The notes under the pieces are model-generated. The model saw only the letters and a program-made list of their open reading frames with translations. It was not told the origin of the DNA and searched no databases. The position numbers were made by a program, and so were the translations under genes. A stretch of DNA of 64,000 bases from a bacterium (GTDB taxonomy: Bacteria > Bdellovibrionota_C > UBA2361 > SZUA-149 > JAEUWB01): contig JAEUWB010000003.1 in the NCBI GenBank assembly GCA_016786595.1, positions 62,001 to 126,000 on the forward strand, given 5' to 3'. Of this stretch, positions 9,495-19,300 are shown in pieces. Positions within the stretch are counted from its first letter, which is position 1. Every line of letters begins with the position of its first letter.

Positions 9495-10727
9495 ATGAAA
9501 AAAATCGGATTAGTTTTTATTCTCTCAATGCTCGGCGCCCAGGCTGCCGTAGCTGCAGACTGCACGATGTGCGCCTTGGGACCTAAGGTGCAGACTGGGA
9601 CACTAGACGGTGCAACTGATAGCCACCAATTCGGACGCATTTTCAGAGATGGCGCTATGTCAGCTTGTGGCGGTGCTAAAGCTTGTCCAGGGGTTAATGC
9701 TGGTAATAGTGGCAGTGATCAAGTTGCAGACGTATACGCTTATACCAATTCAAGTGCATCAAGTCAGTGCATGACTATTCTTTTTGATCCAAATACTGCA
9801 ACAAATGGAGGACCAGTTTGCGGCATAAATGCTCACGCAATCGCATACGCAGGAGTATATGCTCCAGATGCCGTAACAAACCCTGGCACAAATGAAACAA
9901 TTTGCGGTGGTGGTGCGCGTCCATATACATATCTAGGCGATGTTGGAGCTAGCATAACTCAACCTTTTGCAGTCGATGTTCCTGCAGGAGGACAGTTCAG
10001 TATTGTCGTGCATAGTAATACAAGCGTCCCTGTAACTCCGTGTGAATATAAATTCACAATCACATCATGCTCTGGAACACAGTTAGAGCTTAGCTCTGAT
10101 CCAGTTGACATGGGTAGCGTAATTGATGGCGCTGTTGGCACTCTTGATGTTCAAGTTAAATCATGCGGAACTGGTGATTTGAGTTTTACATCTGCTGCTC
10201 TTAGCGGAGTTGATTCATCGCTATTTAGCATTACTGCTGATACTGCTAGTGGGCAAGTAATCACTCCAGGAGATACTCGTTCACTTTCTTTTGCCTATGC
10301 ACCTCCACTAGGCTCAAGCGGATTTAATTTCACATTCCTTGATATCGTTTCAAACGATACAGAGACTGCTAACTACCGCACAGCTGTATTTGGAGAAGTT
10401 GGAGATCGTCCTGACCTGAAGATTTCTGATCTTAAGGCGAGCAAGAGCGGTGGCAAATTAACTTGTAGCTTTAAAGTACAGAACGCTGGACTTGGTAATG
10501 CAGGTGCCTCTACTGTGAAGATCCAATCTTCTAAATCAAATGGCTCAGGCACTAAATTGATGAAAGAATCCGCTGTCGCAGCAATTGCTGCTGGCGCTAA
10601 GTCAGTGAAAATTTCATCTAAAAAGAAAACCAGCCATTCACGCTGTATCGTTACTGCTGATTCTGGCGCTGTAATTGCTGAAGCAAATGAAACTAATAAT
10701 CGCTCGACGAAGAAAGTCGGCCGTTAA
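9495..10727 (+). CDS. Secreted modular protein with Ig-like and CARDB-like domains
   Basis: 410 aa from ATG 9495 (AGAAGGA upstream supports this over a TTG two codons earlier). Signal peptide MKKIGLVFILSMLGAQAAVAA. Residues about 20-190 form a Cys-rich domain I do not recognise, starting DCTMCALGPK. Then a choice-of-anchor-D/HYDIN-like Ig domain (LELSSDPVDMGSVIDG... to NDTETANYRTAVFGEV), and finally a CARDB-like domain (RPDLKISDLKASKSGGKLTCSFKVQNAG..., EANETNN). Such domains usually mediate adhesion or surface interactions. The C-terminus is Lys/Arg-rich (STKKVGR). A strong terminator follows, so it is monocistronic. Specific function unknown. Confidence 0.85.
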   Translation: MKKIGLVFILSMLGAQAAVAADCTMCALGPKVQTGTLDGATDSHQFGRIFRDGAMSACGGAKACPGVNAGNSGSDQVADVYAYTNSSASSQCMTILFDPNTATNGGPVCGINAHAIAYAGVYAPDAVTNPGTNETICGGGARPYTYLGDVGASITQPFAVDVPAGGQFSIVVHSNTSVPVTPCEYKFTITSCSGTQLELSSDPVDMGSVIDGAVGTLDVQVKSCGTGDLSFTSAALSGVDSSLFSITADTASGQVITPGDTRSLSFAYAPPLGSSGFNFTFLDIVSNDTETANYRTAVFGEVGDRPDLKISDLKASKSGGKLTCSFKVQNAGLGNAGASTVKIQSSKSNGSGTKLMKESAVAAIAAGAKSVKISSKKKTSHSRCIVTADSGAVIAEANETNNRSTKKVGR

Positions 10728-10755
10728 TTAAGTTTTCTTTTGAGATTTAAATCGA

Positions 10756-10793
10756 ACGGGGGGAGCTACGAAAGTAGCACCCCCCGTTTTTTT
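10756..10793 (+). terminator. Rho-independent terminator
   Basis: ACGGGGGG..GCTAC stem, GAAA tetraloop, GTAGC..CCCCCCGT, then seven T. The A64/A79-type mismatch between the two stem blocks is the only break. It lies 28 bp after the stop of the secreted protein gene. Confidence 0.95.
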
Positions 10794-10869
10794 ATGTTTA
10801 GAAAAAAGATCTGGTTCTCAAAATAACCGCTTGAACCTTTGGGGTGTCGCCTGATTAGACCTAAACGGC

Positions 10870-11562
10870 CTAGACGACACCCTCAGATTCTTCAGACTCA
10901 TCTGGCTTGCCACGGATGATGTCGAGAGCAGCTTGAAGCTGAGCCTCGCGCTCGCGGAGGTTCCCCAGGATTTCGGGAAAGATTAAAACAGATCCCCCTT
11001 TAAGCTCAGAAAAAACAGAACTCCAGAACATCAGTAATTCAATCGCATGATTACTGCGTTGATTTTCTTTCTCTGTAAGTTCTTGCTTTCCTTGCTGCAT
11101 TTTCTCTAAGAAGTAGATCACAGTATCATCAATGATCGCGAGGTCATTGGCGTACCGTTCTTTGTACTTAGCAAAAACACATGCTACCAATTCGCGTTCG
11201 CGCTCAATTGCTAAATGGAGAATGTCAGCTTTTTTGGCACGCTTAAAGCTAAACTCTGCAAGAAACAGTGTTTTACGCAAGGCCTTCAAGCACGCGTTGC
11301 GCTTTTTACTGAGCGCTGGATTATCCTTGCAAAACGGAATGATGCGAACGATTTGTTCCGCTACTCGCAAGAGCAATACGATCAGAAAGGCAAGTGCAAT
11401 CAATATGCAAATCATTGCAGGATTGCTTTGCGTAGAGACCAGGGCAAATCCAAAGAATACTGCCCAAGTAATGAAGACTGCGCGGTCATATCGAGCGAAT
11501 TCTCGCTCCATACCCCAGCGATGGTGAAGACGTGATCTTATTTCATTTAGGATTTCATCCAT
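10870..11562 (-). CDS. Membrane protein of unknown function with two helices
   Basis: 230 aa. A charged N-terminus (MDEILNEIRSRLHHRWGMEREFARYDR) precedes two close hydrophobic segments (AVFITWAVFFGFALV and AMICILIALAFLIVLLL, about residues 28-66). The rest is a long charged, probably helical cytoplasmic region rich in Lys and Glu. No family recognised. It is a lone gene on the minus strand facing the plus-strand terminator at 10.77 kb. An 11-bp inverted repeat (CTGGTTCTCAA at 10811 and its complement ending at 11672) brackets the gene and its upstream region; its significance is unknown. Confidence 0.7.
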   Translation of the reverse strand: MDEILNEIRSRLHHRWGMEREFARYDRAVFITWAVFFGFALVSTQSNPAMICILIALAFLIVLLLRVAEQIVRIIPFCKDNPALSKKRNACLKALRKTLFLAEFSFKRAKKADILHLAIERERELVACVFAKYKERYANDLAIIDDTVIYFLEKMQQGKQELTEKENQRSNHAIELLMFWSSVFSELKGGSVLIFPEILGNLREREAQLQAALDIIRGKPDESEESEGVV

Positions 11563-11580
11563 GATTTATTTCCCCCTTAA

Positions 11581-11614
11581 AGTGGTCACGTAACTGCTTG
11601 GTCACGTGACCACT
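11581..11614. repeat. 11-bp inverted repeat with nested GTCACGTGAC palindrome
   Basis: AGTGGTCACGT (11581-11591) and ACGTGACCACT (11604-11614) are exact inverted repeats. The right arm contains the perfect palindrome GTCACGTGAC (11601-11610). It is 19 bp upstream of the start of the membrane protein gene (minus strand), an appropriate place for an operator. Confidence 0.6.
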
Positions 11615-11814
11615 CCTGAAATTGGGGCCGTAATGATGGAGAAAGAAAAAAAACCTAAAGCTTGAGAACCAGTTCAGAAAATACGAAAGCGACTAGCCTA
11701 GTATTTTTAGAACTGGCAATGGTAGACAAATACCCGGATTGCTTTGAGAAGCAAGCATACTAACGAATGATCATTGAAAATTCAAGACCTTGGCCAGCAA
11801 GAAAACAAGTAGCT

Positions 11815-12657
11815 TTATTGCGATTGTTTGCGCTGATCGAAATCATTCAGCGCATCTTCTAAGGCTTTCATCAAAGCCTTGTCATCGGGTTCGATAGAGG
11901 CCTCAGGCTTTGATTTATCAGCGGCGCTTGGCTGCCTGGTGCCCTTTTTTGAACTCGCAGGCGTTGCTTTAGCCTTTGTCTTTTGATTGAATATCTTATT
12001 GTTTTTTCCTGCCGTAGCTTGCTTTGCTGGAAATTTAGCCACTGGCTGCTTTGGATTTACTGCACTGGCACTACTTGCTTTGCTGATCAGTTCAGCAATT
12101 GCATCTGCAAATCCAGTTGTCATCAGCAGCGAATTTTTATTCTGGAACGGCACGCTTGCTCTAATTTTAATGAACTGCCCCTTAAAGACGGTAAGGTATA
12201 ATTGCGAGTAAAGTTTTGGGCCACTTTGCTGGGTGATCTGAAACTTAGCGGAACGAGACTCGGGACTTTGCTTGCTTAAGCCGAGCTTGATTATTTCCTT
12301 GCCTGGAATAATTCTTGCGTTTTTCCACTGATTGGAAACATCTTTGATTGCAGTTTTAAAGTGCTTTGCAATTTGTTGGGATCTGGCACCATCTGGAGTC
12401 CCCTGAGGGGCTGGATAAATAAAAACGTCAAACCAAGCATCTTCGAGTTTGTAGGTGAGACCGACGCCAAGCGCTGGATCGGGAAATTCTTTAATTGCAG
12501 TTCTTTTGTAGCCACGTAACTGATCTAAAAACTCCAACTTGGTCGTGTTTTCCAGATAGAGGCCAGTATTTAAAGTGTCGGGACTGGGGCGCTTTGCGCA
12601 GGCAAGCACGAAAGGAATGACAAAGAGCGTTAGGAAAATCAGTTTCTTGTTATTCAT
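11815..12657 (-). CDS. Lipoprotein of unknown function with Lys/Ala/Pro-rich C-terminus
   Basis: 280 aa from ATG 12657 (a TTG directly before it is unlikely). The N-terminus MNNKKLIFLTLFVIPFVLAC ends in a lipobox with the lipidated Cys at residue 20. A compact domain follows (about 30-185: GVGLTYKLEDAWFDVFIYPAP, QLYLTVFKGQFIKIRASVPF) that looks like a small mixed alpha/beta fold. The last 90 residues are a low-complexity stretch rich in Lys, Ala, Ser and Pro, perhaps a flexible or peptidoglycan-spanning tail. Residue after Cys is Ala, so outer-membrane sorting is expected. No family recognised. Confidence 0.75.
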   Translation of the reverse strand: MNNKKLIFLTLFVIPFVLACAKRPSPDTLNTGLYLENTTKLEFLDQLRGYKRTAIKEFPDPALGVGLTYKLEDAWFDVFIYPAPQGTPDGARSQQIAKHFKTAIKDVSNQWKNARIIPGKEIIKLGLSKQSPESRSAKFQITQQSGPKLYSQLYLTVFKGQFIKIRASVPFQNKNSLLMTTGFADAIAELISKASSASAVNPKQPVAKFPAKQATAGKNNKIFNQKTKAKATPASSKKGTRQPSAADKSKPEASIEPDDKALMKALEDALNDFDQRKQSQ

Positions 12658-12776
12658 CAAGAAAATATAAATCGAAAAGCCAGCCCGATCAAAGATTTTT
12701 CAAATACCGTAGCTACCCTAGCAGATTGACATTAGTAAGCTCTAGAGCTAGTTCTCTCTTAACTGAGGTAAAAGAG

Positions 12777-13346
12777 ATGGTAGACAATAAAGTTCAAGCA
12801 TTTATCGAACTAGCGGGCCAAAAGTCAGCAACTAAGTTGCAAACTGGCACTGCCGAACAGAGAAAACTCGGCGCACAACTGCTTTTGTCAGAGGTCCTGG
12901 AGTATATTATCTCAGGTCTAGGGGTGACGCCTGAATTTAACGGCACAAAAATTACCGACGCTAACGCCTTGACTTACTCAGCAACAACTGAGCCTGACCT
13001 GATTGAAATGGTTGATGGCTTAGCCGATACCGCCTACACCATGTACTGGAATTCAGTCACATTTGGTGTTCCACTTGAACAAGCTTACGATATGGTCTGC
13101 GATAATAATCTCGAGAAGTTCGTGTCACTTGATAGCTGGACCAAGGGTGTTGGTGCAGTTGAGCAAGTAGAATGGAATTTTGGCAAAGGTGTTAACTGGC
13201 CAGCCGAAGTTACGACAGTTGAAGTTATCGATTACCAAGGCGCATTCTATGCTGTCGGTAAAGACAAAAACGGCAAGGTTAGAAAACCTTCAAGCTACGC
13301 GCCGCTTAATTTAAGCGCATTTGTCGAGCAAGCAATCGCGAGATAA
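12777..13346 (+). CDS. MazG-like / PRA-PH superfamily nucleotide pyrophosphohydrolase
   Basis: 189 aa from ATG 12777, preceded by GAGG. The core EPDLIEMVDGLADTAYTMYW (about residues 77-96) followed by GVPLEQAYDMVCDNNLEKF resembles the all-alpha MazG/PRA-PH fold with the metal-binding E..D pattern. The late segment KDKNGKVRKPSSYAPLNL matches the G-K-V-x-K-P-x-x-Y-x-P ending common in phage-type family members. The N-terminal third and a stretch at about 115-160 are not recognised. Expected to cleave nucleoside triphosphates to monophosphates and pyrophosphate. It faces an unrelated uup gene on the other strand. Assignment is from motif memory. Confidence 0.6.
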   Translation: MVDNKVQAFIELAGQKSATKLQTGTAEQRKLGAQLLLSEVLEYIISGLGVTPEFNGTKITDANALTYSATTEPDLIEMVDGLADTAYTMYWNSVTFGVPLEQAYDMVCDNNLEKFVSLDSWTKGVGAVEQVEWNFGKGVNWPAEVTTVEVIDYQGAFYAVGKDKNGKVRKPSSYAPLNLSAFVEQAIAR

Positions 13347-13372
13347 ACGAACCTCAGCTAAGTTTTTAGGGC

Positions 13373-15205
13373 TTATTGCTTTTCTGAAAGCTCAAGCCAA
13401 CGTGCCAGCATCTCCTCTAGGGCGGCTGATTGCGTTGTAATTTCAGCTTGAAGTTCCATTAGCTTATTTGCATCCGTTGCAAAATCTGGATGAATTAAAT
13501 TGCTCTTTAATTCATCTTGTCTTTTTGTGGCACTCTCAATTTTACGTTCTAAACTTTGAAACTCCTTACGCTCATGGAAAGTCAGACCTTTAGTTGCCTT
13601 GGGCTTTTCTGGTTGAGTAGGCGCGGCCTTAGTCTTTTTGGGCGTCAGGACTTCATTAGAGGACTTATTCGTCAACTTACTACCACCAACTTCATCCCAG
13701 GCAATTTCAAATTGCATATAGTCTGCGAAACGCAGCACCTGATTATAGCCATTTGGTTGCGGTAAAAATCCCAAAACATCTGTACACACACGCGACATTA
13801 AGTAGCGGTCATGTGAAACAATTAAAATTGCACCCGGATATTCAATAAAACTTTGCTCGAGCACTTCTAAGGTTTGAATATCTAGATCATTGGTAGGTTC
13901 ATCAAAAATTAATAGATCGGACTCAAGCAGCGAGATTTTTGCCAAGAGCAGTCTTGCTTGCTCACCACCAGAGAGGTCTGCGATGCGGCTACCAAGTTGT
14001 TCACTGCGAAAAAGAAAGCGCATGGCCCAGGTAATCACGTGAATTTCTCGATTCTCGACAACAACGAAATCACTTTTGGGGGAGAGAATTTCTTTGACTG
14101 TTTTACTGGGGTCTAAACCCTCACGCATTTGTCCAAAAAAATTTATTTTTAGGTTCTTTGCTGGAATGATTTTACCTTTTAAAACCGGAATCTCACCGAT
14201 CATGGTTTTTAATAAACTTGTCTTGCCCGAGCCGTTAGCGCCGACAATACCTACGCGGGAGCCCGGGTAGATAATTAATGATAGGTCCTGCCATAAAATA
14301 TTTGTGTCATAGCCGCCACTCGTATGTTCGAGTTTAATCAGTTCCTTAGTTTTTCTTCCAGTTGAAGCAAACCCAAGTTCAGCAGCTTTGCTATCGAGCT
14401 GCATTTTATTTAATTCATCAATCAGGCGATGCGCTTCATCGATCCGAGCTTTAGATTTAGTGGTGCGTGCTTTTACTCCAGCTCTGAGCCATTCGACTTC
14501 GCGTCGGACTTTGTTAGAGAGGGAGGATTTTTGTGACCGTAAATTACTTAAAATTTCTTCGCGTTTTTCTACAATCGCACTATAACCACCTGCGGCTGAA
14601 ACAAAGCCGGCGGGGAAGCGCCGATCGATTTCAATGCTCCGCTCAGCAACTCGCTCAATAAAGTAACGGTCGTGGCTGACAAATAATACCGCCCCGGAAA
14701 AATTAATTAAAAGCTCTTCGAGCCAAAGAATCCCCGGTAAGTCGAGATGGTTTGTCGGCTCATCGAGTAAAAGTAAATCTGGAGTTGTACAAGTGCCGGC
14801 AATAATGCTGAGCCGTTTTTTCCAGCCACCAGAAAGCTGAGTTACTGGAATGTTCACATCGGTAAAACCTGCTGTATTTAGGAGTAGCTTGATTTTATAT
14901 TCAGGTAAATGCTGGGCAAGCTGTGCATCCCCTGAAACATCGCTAATCACTGAAAGCGGAGTTGCTTCGGGGGCAAAGCTATCGACTTGCTTAACGTAGG
15001 AGATTTCCAGTCCGCGTTGGCGCACGATCTCACCCGAACTTAAGTCTTCTTTGCCGGAGATAATTTTTAATAGCGTTGATTTGCCACAACCGTTTTGTCC
15101 AATCACGGCCACGCGCTCACGTGCGCTAATTACAAACGACAGATTTTCGAATAAAGGTTTAGTGCCGAAGTCTTTGCCAACTTCGTTTAAACTAATGAGT
15201 GACAT
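13373..15205 (-). CDS. uup: ABC-F ATPase Uup
   Basis: 610 aa with two ABC domains and no membrane segments. Domain 1: Walker A GQNGCGKS at residues 36-43, signature LSGGWKKRL, Walker B LLLLDEPTNHLD. Domain 2: GANGSGKTS, LSGGEQARLL and DLLIFDEPTNDLD. The linker between them is charged and helical (P-site tRNA-interacting arm). The last about 80 residues form a coiled coil (HERKEFQSLERKIESATKRQ...), the hallmark of Uup. ABC-F proteins act on the ribosome; Uup has also been linked to precise transposon excision and DNA binding. A small gene lies 31 bp upstream in the same direction. Confidence 0.9.
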   Translation of the reverse strand: MSLISLNEVGKDFGTKPLFENLSFVISARERVAVIGQNGCGKSTLLKIISGKEDLSSGEIVRQRGLEISYVKQVDSFAPEATPLSVISDVSGDAQLAQHLPEYKIKLLLNTAGFTDVNIPVTQLSGGWKKRLSIIAGTCTTPDLLLLDEPTNHLDLPGILWLEELLINFSGAVLFVSHDRYFIERVAERSIEIDRRFPAGFVSAAGGYSAIVEKREEILSNLRSQKSSLSNKVRREVEWLRAGVKARTTKSKARIDEAHRLIDELNKMQLDSKAAELGFASTGRKTKELIKLEHTSGGYDTNILWQDLSLIIYPGSRVGIVGANGSGKTSLLKTMIGEIPVLKGKIIPAKNLKINFFGQMREGLDPSKTVKEILSPKSDFVVVENREIHVITWAMRFLFRSEQLGSRIADLSGGEQARLLLAKISLLESDLLIFDEPTNDLDIQTLEVLEQSFIEYPGAILIVSHDRYLMSRVCTDVLGFLPQPNGYNQVLRFADYMQFEIAWDEVGGSKLTNKSSNEVLTPKKTKAAPTQPEKPKATKGLTFHERKEFQSLERKIESATKRQDELKSNLIHPDFATDANKLMELQAEITTQSAALEEMLARWLELSEKQ

Positions 15206-15236
15206 TTAGATTTGTTTTTCCTGATCTGATAAAGCT

Positions 15237-15440
15237 CTATTCGCCATTGAATACTTGTGCTTGGCGGAATAAATTAGCGCGCCGTCTAGATTTTGCTAAA
15301 CGCTCAGTTGGAGATAAATTTAATATGGTGTGCAAAATAGTTGAGTAATCAAGTTCTGGACTTTCCCGTAGTATTTCAAGCGCTGCTTTACGAGCTTTCT
15401 CAACTAGTATTAAATAAGAATCGGTTTCAGTTACACTCAT
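15237..15440 (-). CDS. Small protein upstream of uup, function unknown
   Basis: 67 aa, MSVTETDSYLILVEKARKAA..., mostly helical, with a basic C-terminal part (AKSRRRANLFRQAQVF). No family recognised. A well-formed promoter lies so close upstream (see 15453) that the mRNA would start within a few bases of the ATG; no Shine-Dalgarno is seen. It probably forms an operon with uup. Confidence 0.65.
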   Translation of the reverse strand: MSVTETDSYLILVEKARKAALEILRESPELDYSTILHTILNLSPTERLAKSRRRANLFRQAQVFNGE

Positions 15441-15452
15441 AAAGATGAGTGC

Positions 15453-15481
15453 ATTATAACATTAAAGGAACCGCATCTCAA
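15453..15481 (-). promoter_or_regulatory. Sigma-70 type promoter for the small gene-uup operon
   Basis: On the minus strand: -35 TTGAGA (15481-15476), 17-bp spacer, -10 TATAAT (15458-15453) with a TGT extension upstream (TGTTATAAT). The start point would be near 15446, about six bases before the ATG at 15440, giving a nearly leaderless mRNA. Confidence 0.7.
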
Positions 15482-15490
15482 GTTGAGGAA

Positions 15491-15862
15491 ATGCATAACT
15501 GGAAACTAAAAATATTTTATGATGGAGCTTGCCCGCTTTGTTCCAGAGAAATGCGCTTTTTAATGCGAAAGAATACTCGCGGCACACTAGTGTTTGAAGA
15601 CACGACAACGGCAGATTTTGACCCGCAAAAATATGGGATCTCAACGGATGTTAACCGTGTCATTCATGCAGCTTTACCTGATGGTTCAATCGTTACAGGA
15701 GTTGAAGTTTTTCGTCGAGCTTATCGAGAAATTGGCCTCGGTTGGTTACTTGCTCCAACTGGCTGGCCAGGATTAAAATCAATTTTCGATCTATTATATT
15801 TAATTTTTGCCAAGAATCGAAAGCGTATTAGTCGGTTTTTCCCTCGCGCATGTAAGATCTAG
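15491..15862 (+). CDS. DCC family (DUF393) thiol-disulfide oxidoreductase-like protein
   Basis: 123 aa from ATG 15491; a GTG at 15449 would add 14 residues. The motif YDGACPLCSREM (DGxCxxC) near residue 10 is the signature of the DCC/DUF393 family, and the rest follows the family (VFEDTTTADFDPQKYGI..., RVIHAALPDGSIVTGVEVFRRAYREIGLGWLL, WPGLKSIFDLLYLIFAKNRKRISRFF). The CxxC is intact. Proposed to be thioredoxin-fold redox proteins; substrate unknown. It is divergent from the uup operon and shares its promoter region. Confidence 0.88.
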   Translation: MHNWKLKIFYDGACPLCSREMRFLMRKNTRGTLVFEDTTTADFDPQKYGISTDVNRVIHAALPDGSIVTGVEVFRRAYREIGLGWLLAPTGWPGLKSIFDLLYLIFAKNRKRISRFFPRACKI

Positions 15863-15948
15863 CGCGAAAAGTTATTCAGGTGCAGGAATTAATAAACTTG
15901 TTGCCAGCTGCGCAGCAACAGTTGCTTAGGATAGTGCGATCGAGGTCT

Positions 15949-16299
15949 CTACTGCACGACTACAAGCTTGGATTCGACTTCAGTTACGCCATCAGTGTTA
16001 CGGGCAATCGAAAGTGCTTGATCCACTTCGTCCTGCGACATTAACGCTCCACGTAGTGTTATTTTGCCCTTATATGAGTCGACATTAATATCCATGCCAG
16101 GTGTTTTGGAATTTGCTAGGAGTTTTGTTTTGATCGCAGACACTAAGTACTGATCTTTAACTGTCTCTTTGGTGCTGCGGTCATCCTGAGCTAGTATATA
16201 ACCAGCTTCAGCACCTGCGCCTGCAGCCAGTAAACAGCCGCTCATTGAAACAACAAATAAAACTAAAACCAATAAAGAACAAACTTGTAGTTGACGCAT
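15949..16299 (-). CDS. BON-domain lipoprotein
   Basis: 116 aa. Signal peptide with lipobox SMSGC (Cys 22), then an Ala/Gly-rich segment, then one BON domain (about 45-116: KDQYLVSAIKTKLLANSKTPGMDINVDSYKGKITLRGAL... GVTEVESKLVVV). BON domains bind phospholipid or peptidoglycan surfaces and are found in OsmY/DolP-type proteins that maintain the outer membrane. It starts 9 bp after the RND permease stop and probably belongs to that operon. Confidence 0.9.
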   Translation of the reverse strand: MRQLQVCSLLVLVLFVVSMSGCLLAAGAGAEAGYILAQDDRSTKETVKDQYLVSAIKTKLLANSKTPGMDINVDSYKGKITLRGALMSQDEVDQALSIARNTDGVTEVESKLVVVQ

Positions 16300-16308
16300 A
16301 TACTCCTC

Positions 16309-19300
16309 TTAGTGCTGTCGCTTGTGCTCTCCTGATACCAACATGTAAATCGAAGGCACCACGAAAAGTGTAAAAAAAGTTCCAATAATCATGCCCGTTA
16401 CGAGTACGATTCCAATGCTATTACGTGCCCCAGCGCCTGCCCCCGAAGCAAGGATCAGGGGAAAGTGTCCAGCAACTGTAGCAACAGAGGTCATTAATAC
16501 TGGGCGCAGCCTAGTCGAGCAAGCCTGAATAATTGCCTCGAGTTTTGTGACCCCTTGCTCGCGTAAGGTATTGGCAAACTCAACAATTAAAATACCATTT
16601 TTCGCAACAAGCCCAATTAAGGTTACCAAGCCAACTTGTGAATAGATATTTAAAGAAGTAAAGCCAAGAAATACGAAAATTAAAGCACCTGCTAGTGCAA
16701 GTGGCACTGAACCGAGTAAAATAATCAGCGGGTCACGAAAGCTTTCAAATTGAGACGCCAACACGAGAAAGATTAAAATCGCAGCCAGTAAGATCACTGT
16801 TGTTAGTGCATTTTGTTCCTTGCGAAGCTGGCGAGATTCTCCGGCATAGTCAATCGTGTAACCCTCAGGTAAAATTTCTTTAGCCTTCTTTTCGAGCACA
16901 GTTAAAGCCTGATCAATACTGGCATTCGGAGTAAAGGCGCCTTGAATTTTTACAGAGTTAAGCTGCTGGAAGCGATTAAGTGAACGCGGCTCAACGGTAT
17001 TTTTGATCGTAGCAATCGTTCCCAGGGCAATCATTTCACCTTTAGGCCCAGTGATGTAGAGGTTTTTGATTTGCTCAGGAGTTAAGCGAGCAAGGCGCTC
17101 AACTTGAGGAATAACTTTGTAGCTTCTCCCTTGAATTCTAAAGCGATTTGTATAATTTCCTCCAAGTAATACGCCGAGATCTCTTCCTACATCCTGTAAG
17201 CGTAGTCCCATTGCTGCAACTTGGTCATGATTAATTTCGATTGAAGCCTGCGGTAGGTCAAATTTGAGATCAGCATCAGCGAACATAAACATTCCACTTT
17301 TGAAAGCTTCGCCAACCAAAGTATAGGCAATCTCTACAAGCTGGCGCGGTTCAGCTGTAGTTGTGACAACAAACTCGACAGGAAAGTCGCTTCCTCCAGG
17401 TAGTGGAGGCGGGGAAGTCATAATCACGCGCACCCCGGGAATAGTTCCCGCCTTTTGCCAGGCTTCTGGTTCAATTTCTTCAACAGTGCGACTGCGCTCA
17501 CTCCAGGGTTTGAGGAGCATCCCGGAGAAGCCACCTGTTGGCATAGTGAGCTGGAAAGATGTTTGATATTCGGGAAAGCTTGTGAAAACATCTTGAACCT
17601 TGTTGGTATAGAGTAAGGTTTGATCGACCGTTGAATTTGGAGCGGCTTGCACGATCCCGAAAACCACGCCTTGATCTTCACGTGGAGCAAGCTCTTTCAT
17701 CGAAAACATATATAGTGGAAAAATTAAGAGCATCATCAAGATCGCAAAAGTAATCATGCCGGGCCGGAGATTTAGTGATTTAGACAATAGCTTGATATAG
17801 CGCAGACGTAGAGCTTCGAAAGTCGCCTCAATCTTAATTTTGAAGTTAGTTGGTTTTTCACCATGCTTGATCAGCCGAGAAGACATCATTGGTGAAAGTG
17901 TTAGCGCTACGAAACCAGAGACTAGAACCGCACCGGCAAGTGTGAAAGCGAATTCTTTGAATAAGGCTCCAGTCAATCCGCCTTGAATTGCAATTGGAGT
18001 GTAAACCGTTGCTAAGGTAATTGTCATCGCAATGATTGGCCCGGCAAGCTCTCGGGCGGCTTTAATTGCCGCATCCAAGGGCGGCAAACCTTCGGCCACG
18101 TGCCGCTCAATATTTTCGAGCATCACAATCGCATCGTCGACAACAAGTCCAACCGAAAGGACGATGGCAAGAAGCGTAAGTAGATTTACGGAAAATCCAC
18201 TTGCCGCCATGATCATCCCAGCTCCAACTAGCGACAAGGGAATAGCAACAACTGGTACAATTACCGTGCGTAGCGACCCCAGAAAAAGGAAAATTACTAC
18301 AATCACGATTAAGATTGTTTCAGTCAGAGTTTTAATTACTTCTTTTAAGGCATTACGAATATAAGCCGTGGCGTCATATGGAATCCCCACGCTTAGGCCC
18401 TTGGGTGCGTTATTCTGAATTTGGGGTATGACGTCACGCACACGTTTGATTACATCAAGGGAGTTTGCATTAGGTAGCGCCCAGATACCCATGAAAGTTG
18501 CTTTCTTGCCACCAAAGCGCACTTCTTCGTCATAATTTTCCGCGCCAAGAATAACGTCGGCAATATCGCCCAATCTTACCATGCTGCCGGCTTCTTCACG
18601 AATGATCAAACTCTTGAATTGCTCCGGGGTTTGCACATCGGTGTTAGCAGTAAGTGGAACAACAGTCATTGAACCCTTAGTGCTGCCGATTGCCGAGAGA
18701 AAATTATTGGCACGAAGGGCCTGCTCAACTTGCGCAGGAGTTATCTTGAAGGCCTCAAGGCGGTTTGGCTTTAGCCACACGCGCATCGCAAAGGTGCGAC
18801 CTCCCAGAATATCAGCTTTTTGTACTCCGGGGACTGCGGAAAGCTGTGGTTGCACAACGCGTAACAGATAATCTGAAATTTCATTTTGCTCTAAAACATC
18901 CGAAGCGAAACTTAAATACATTGAGGCAAAACGGTTGTCAGCACTCTCAACTGTGATGATCGGGGCTTCTGCTTCAGGCGGCAAATCATTGCGGACTTGT
19001 GCAACTTTAGCTTGAATTTGTGTGAGAGCGTCATTGACATCGTAATTCAGTCTAAGGTGCGCAGTGATTGTGCTTAAGCTTTGTGCACTTGAAGATTCAA
19101 GGTAATCAATGCCATCGGCACTCGCAATTGCGCGCTCTAGTGCTGTGGTCACAAATCCACGTACTAAGTCAGCATTAGCCCCGATATATGCTGTCTTAAC
19201 GGTGACGACAGAGACATCGCTGCGTGGGTACTGCCGCACATTCAGTGTGAATAAGGCATAGATGCCGGCAACCAGAATAATTAGGTTGATGCAAGTTGCT

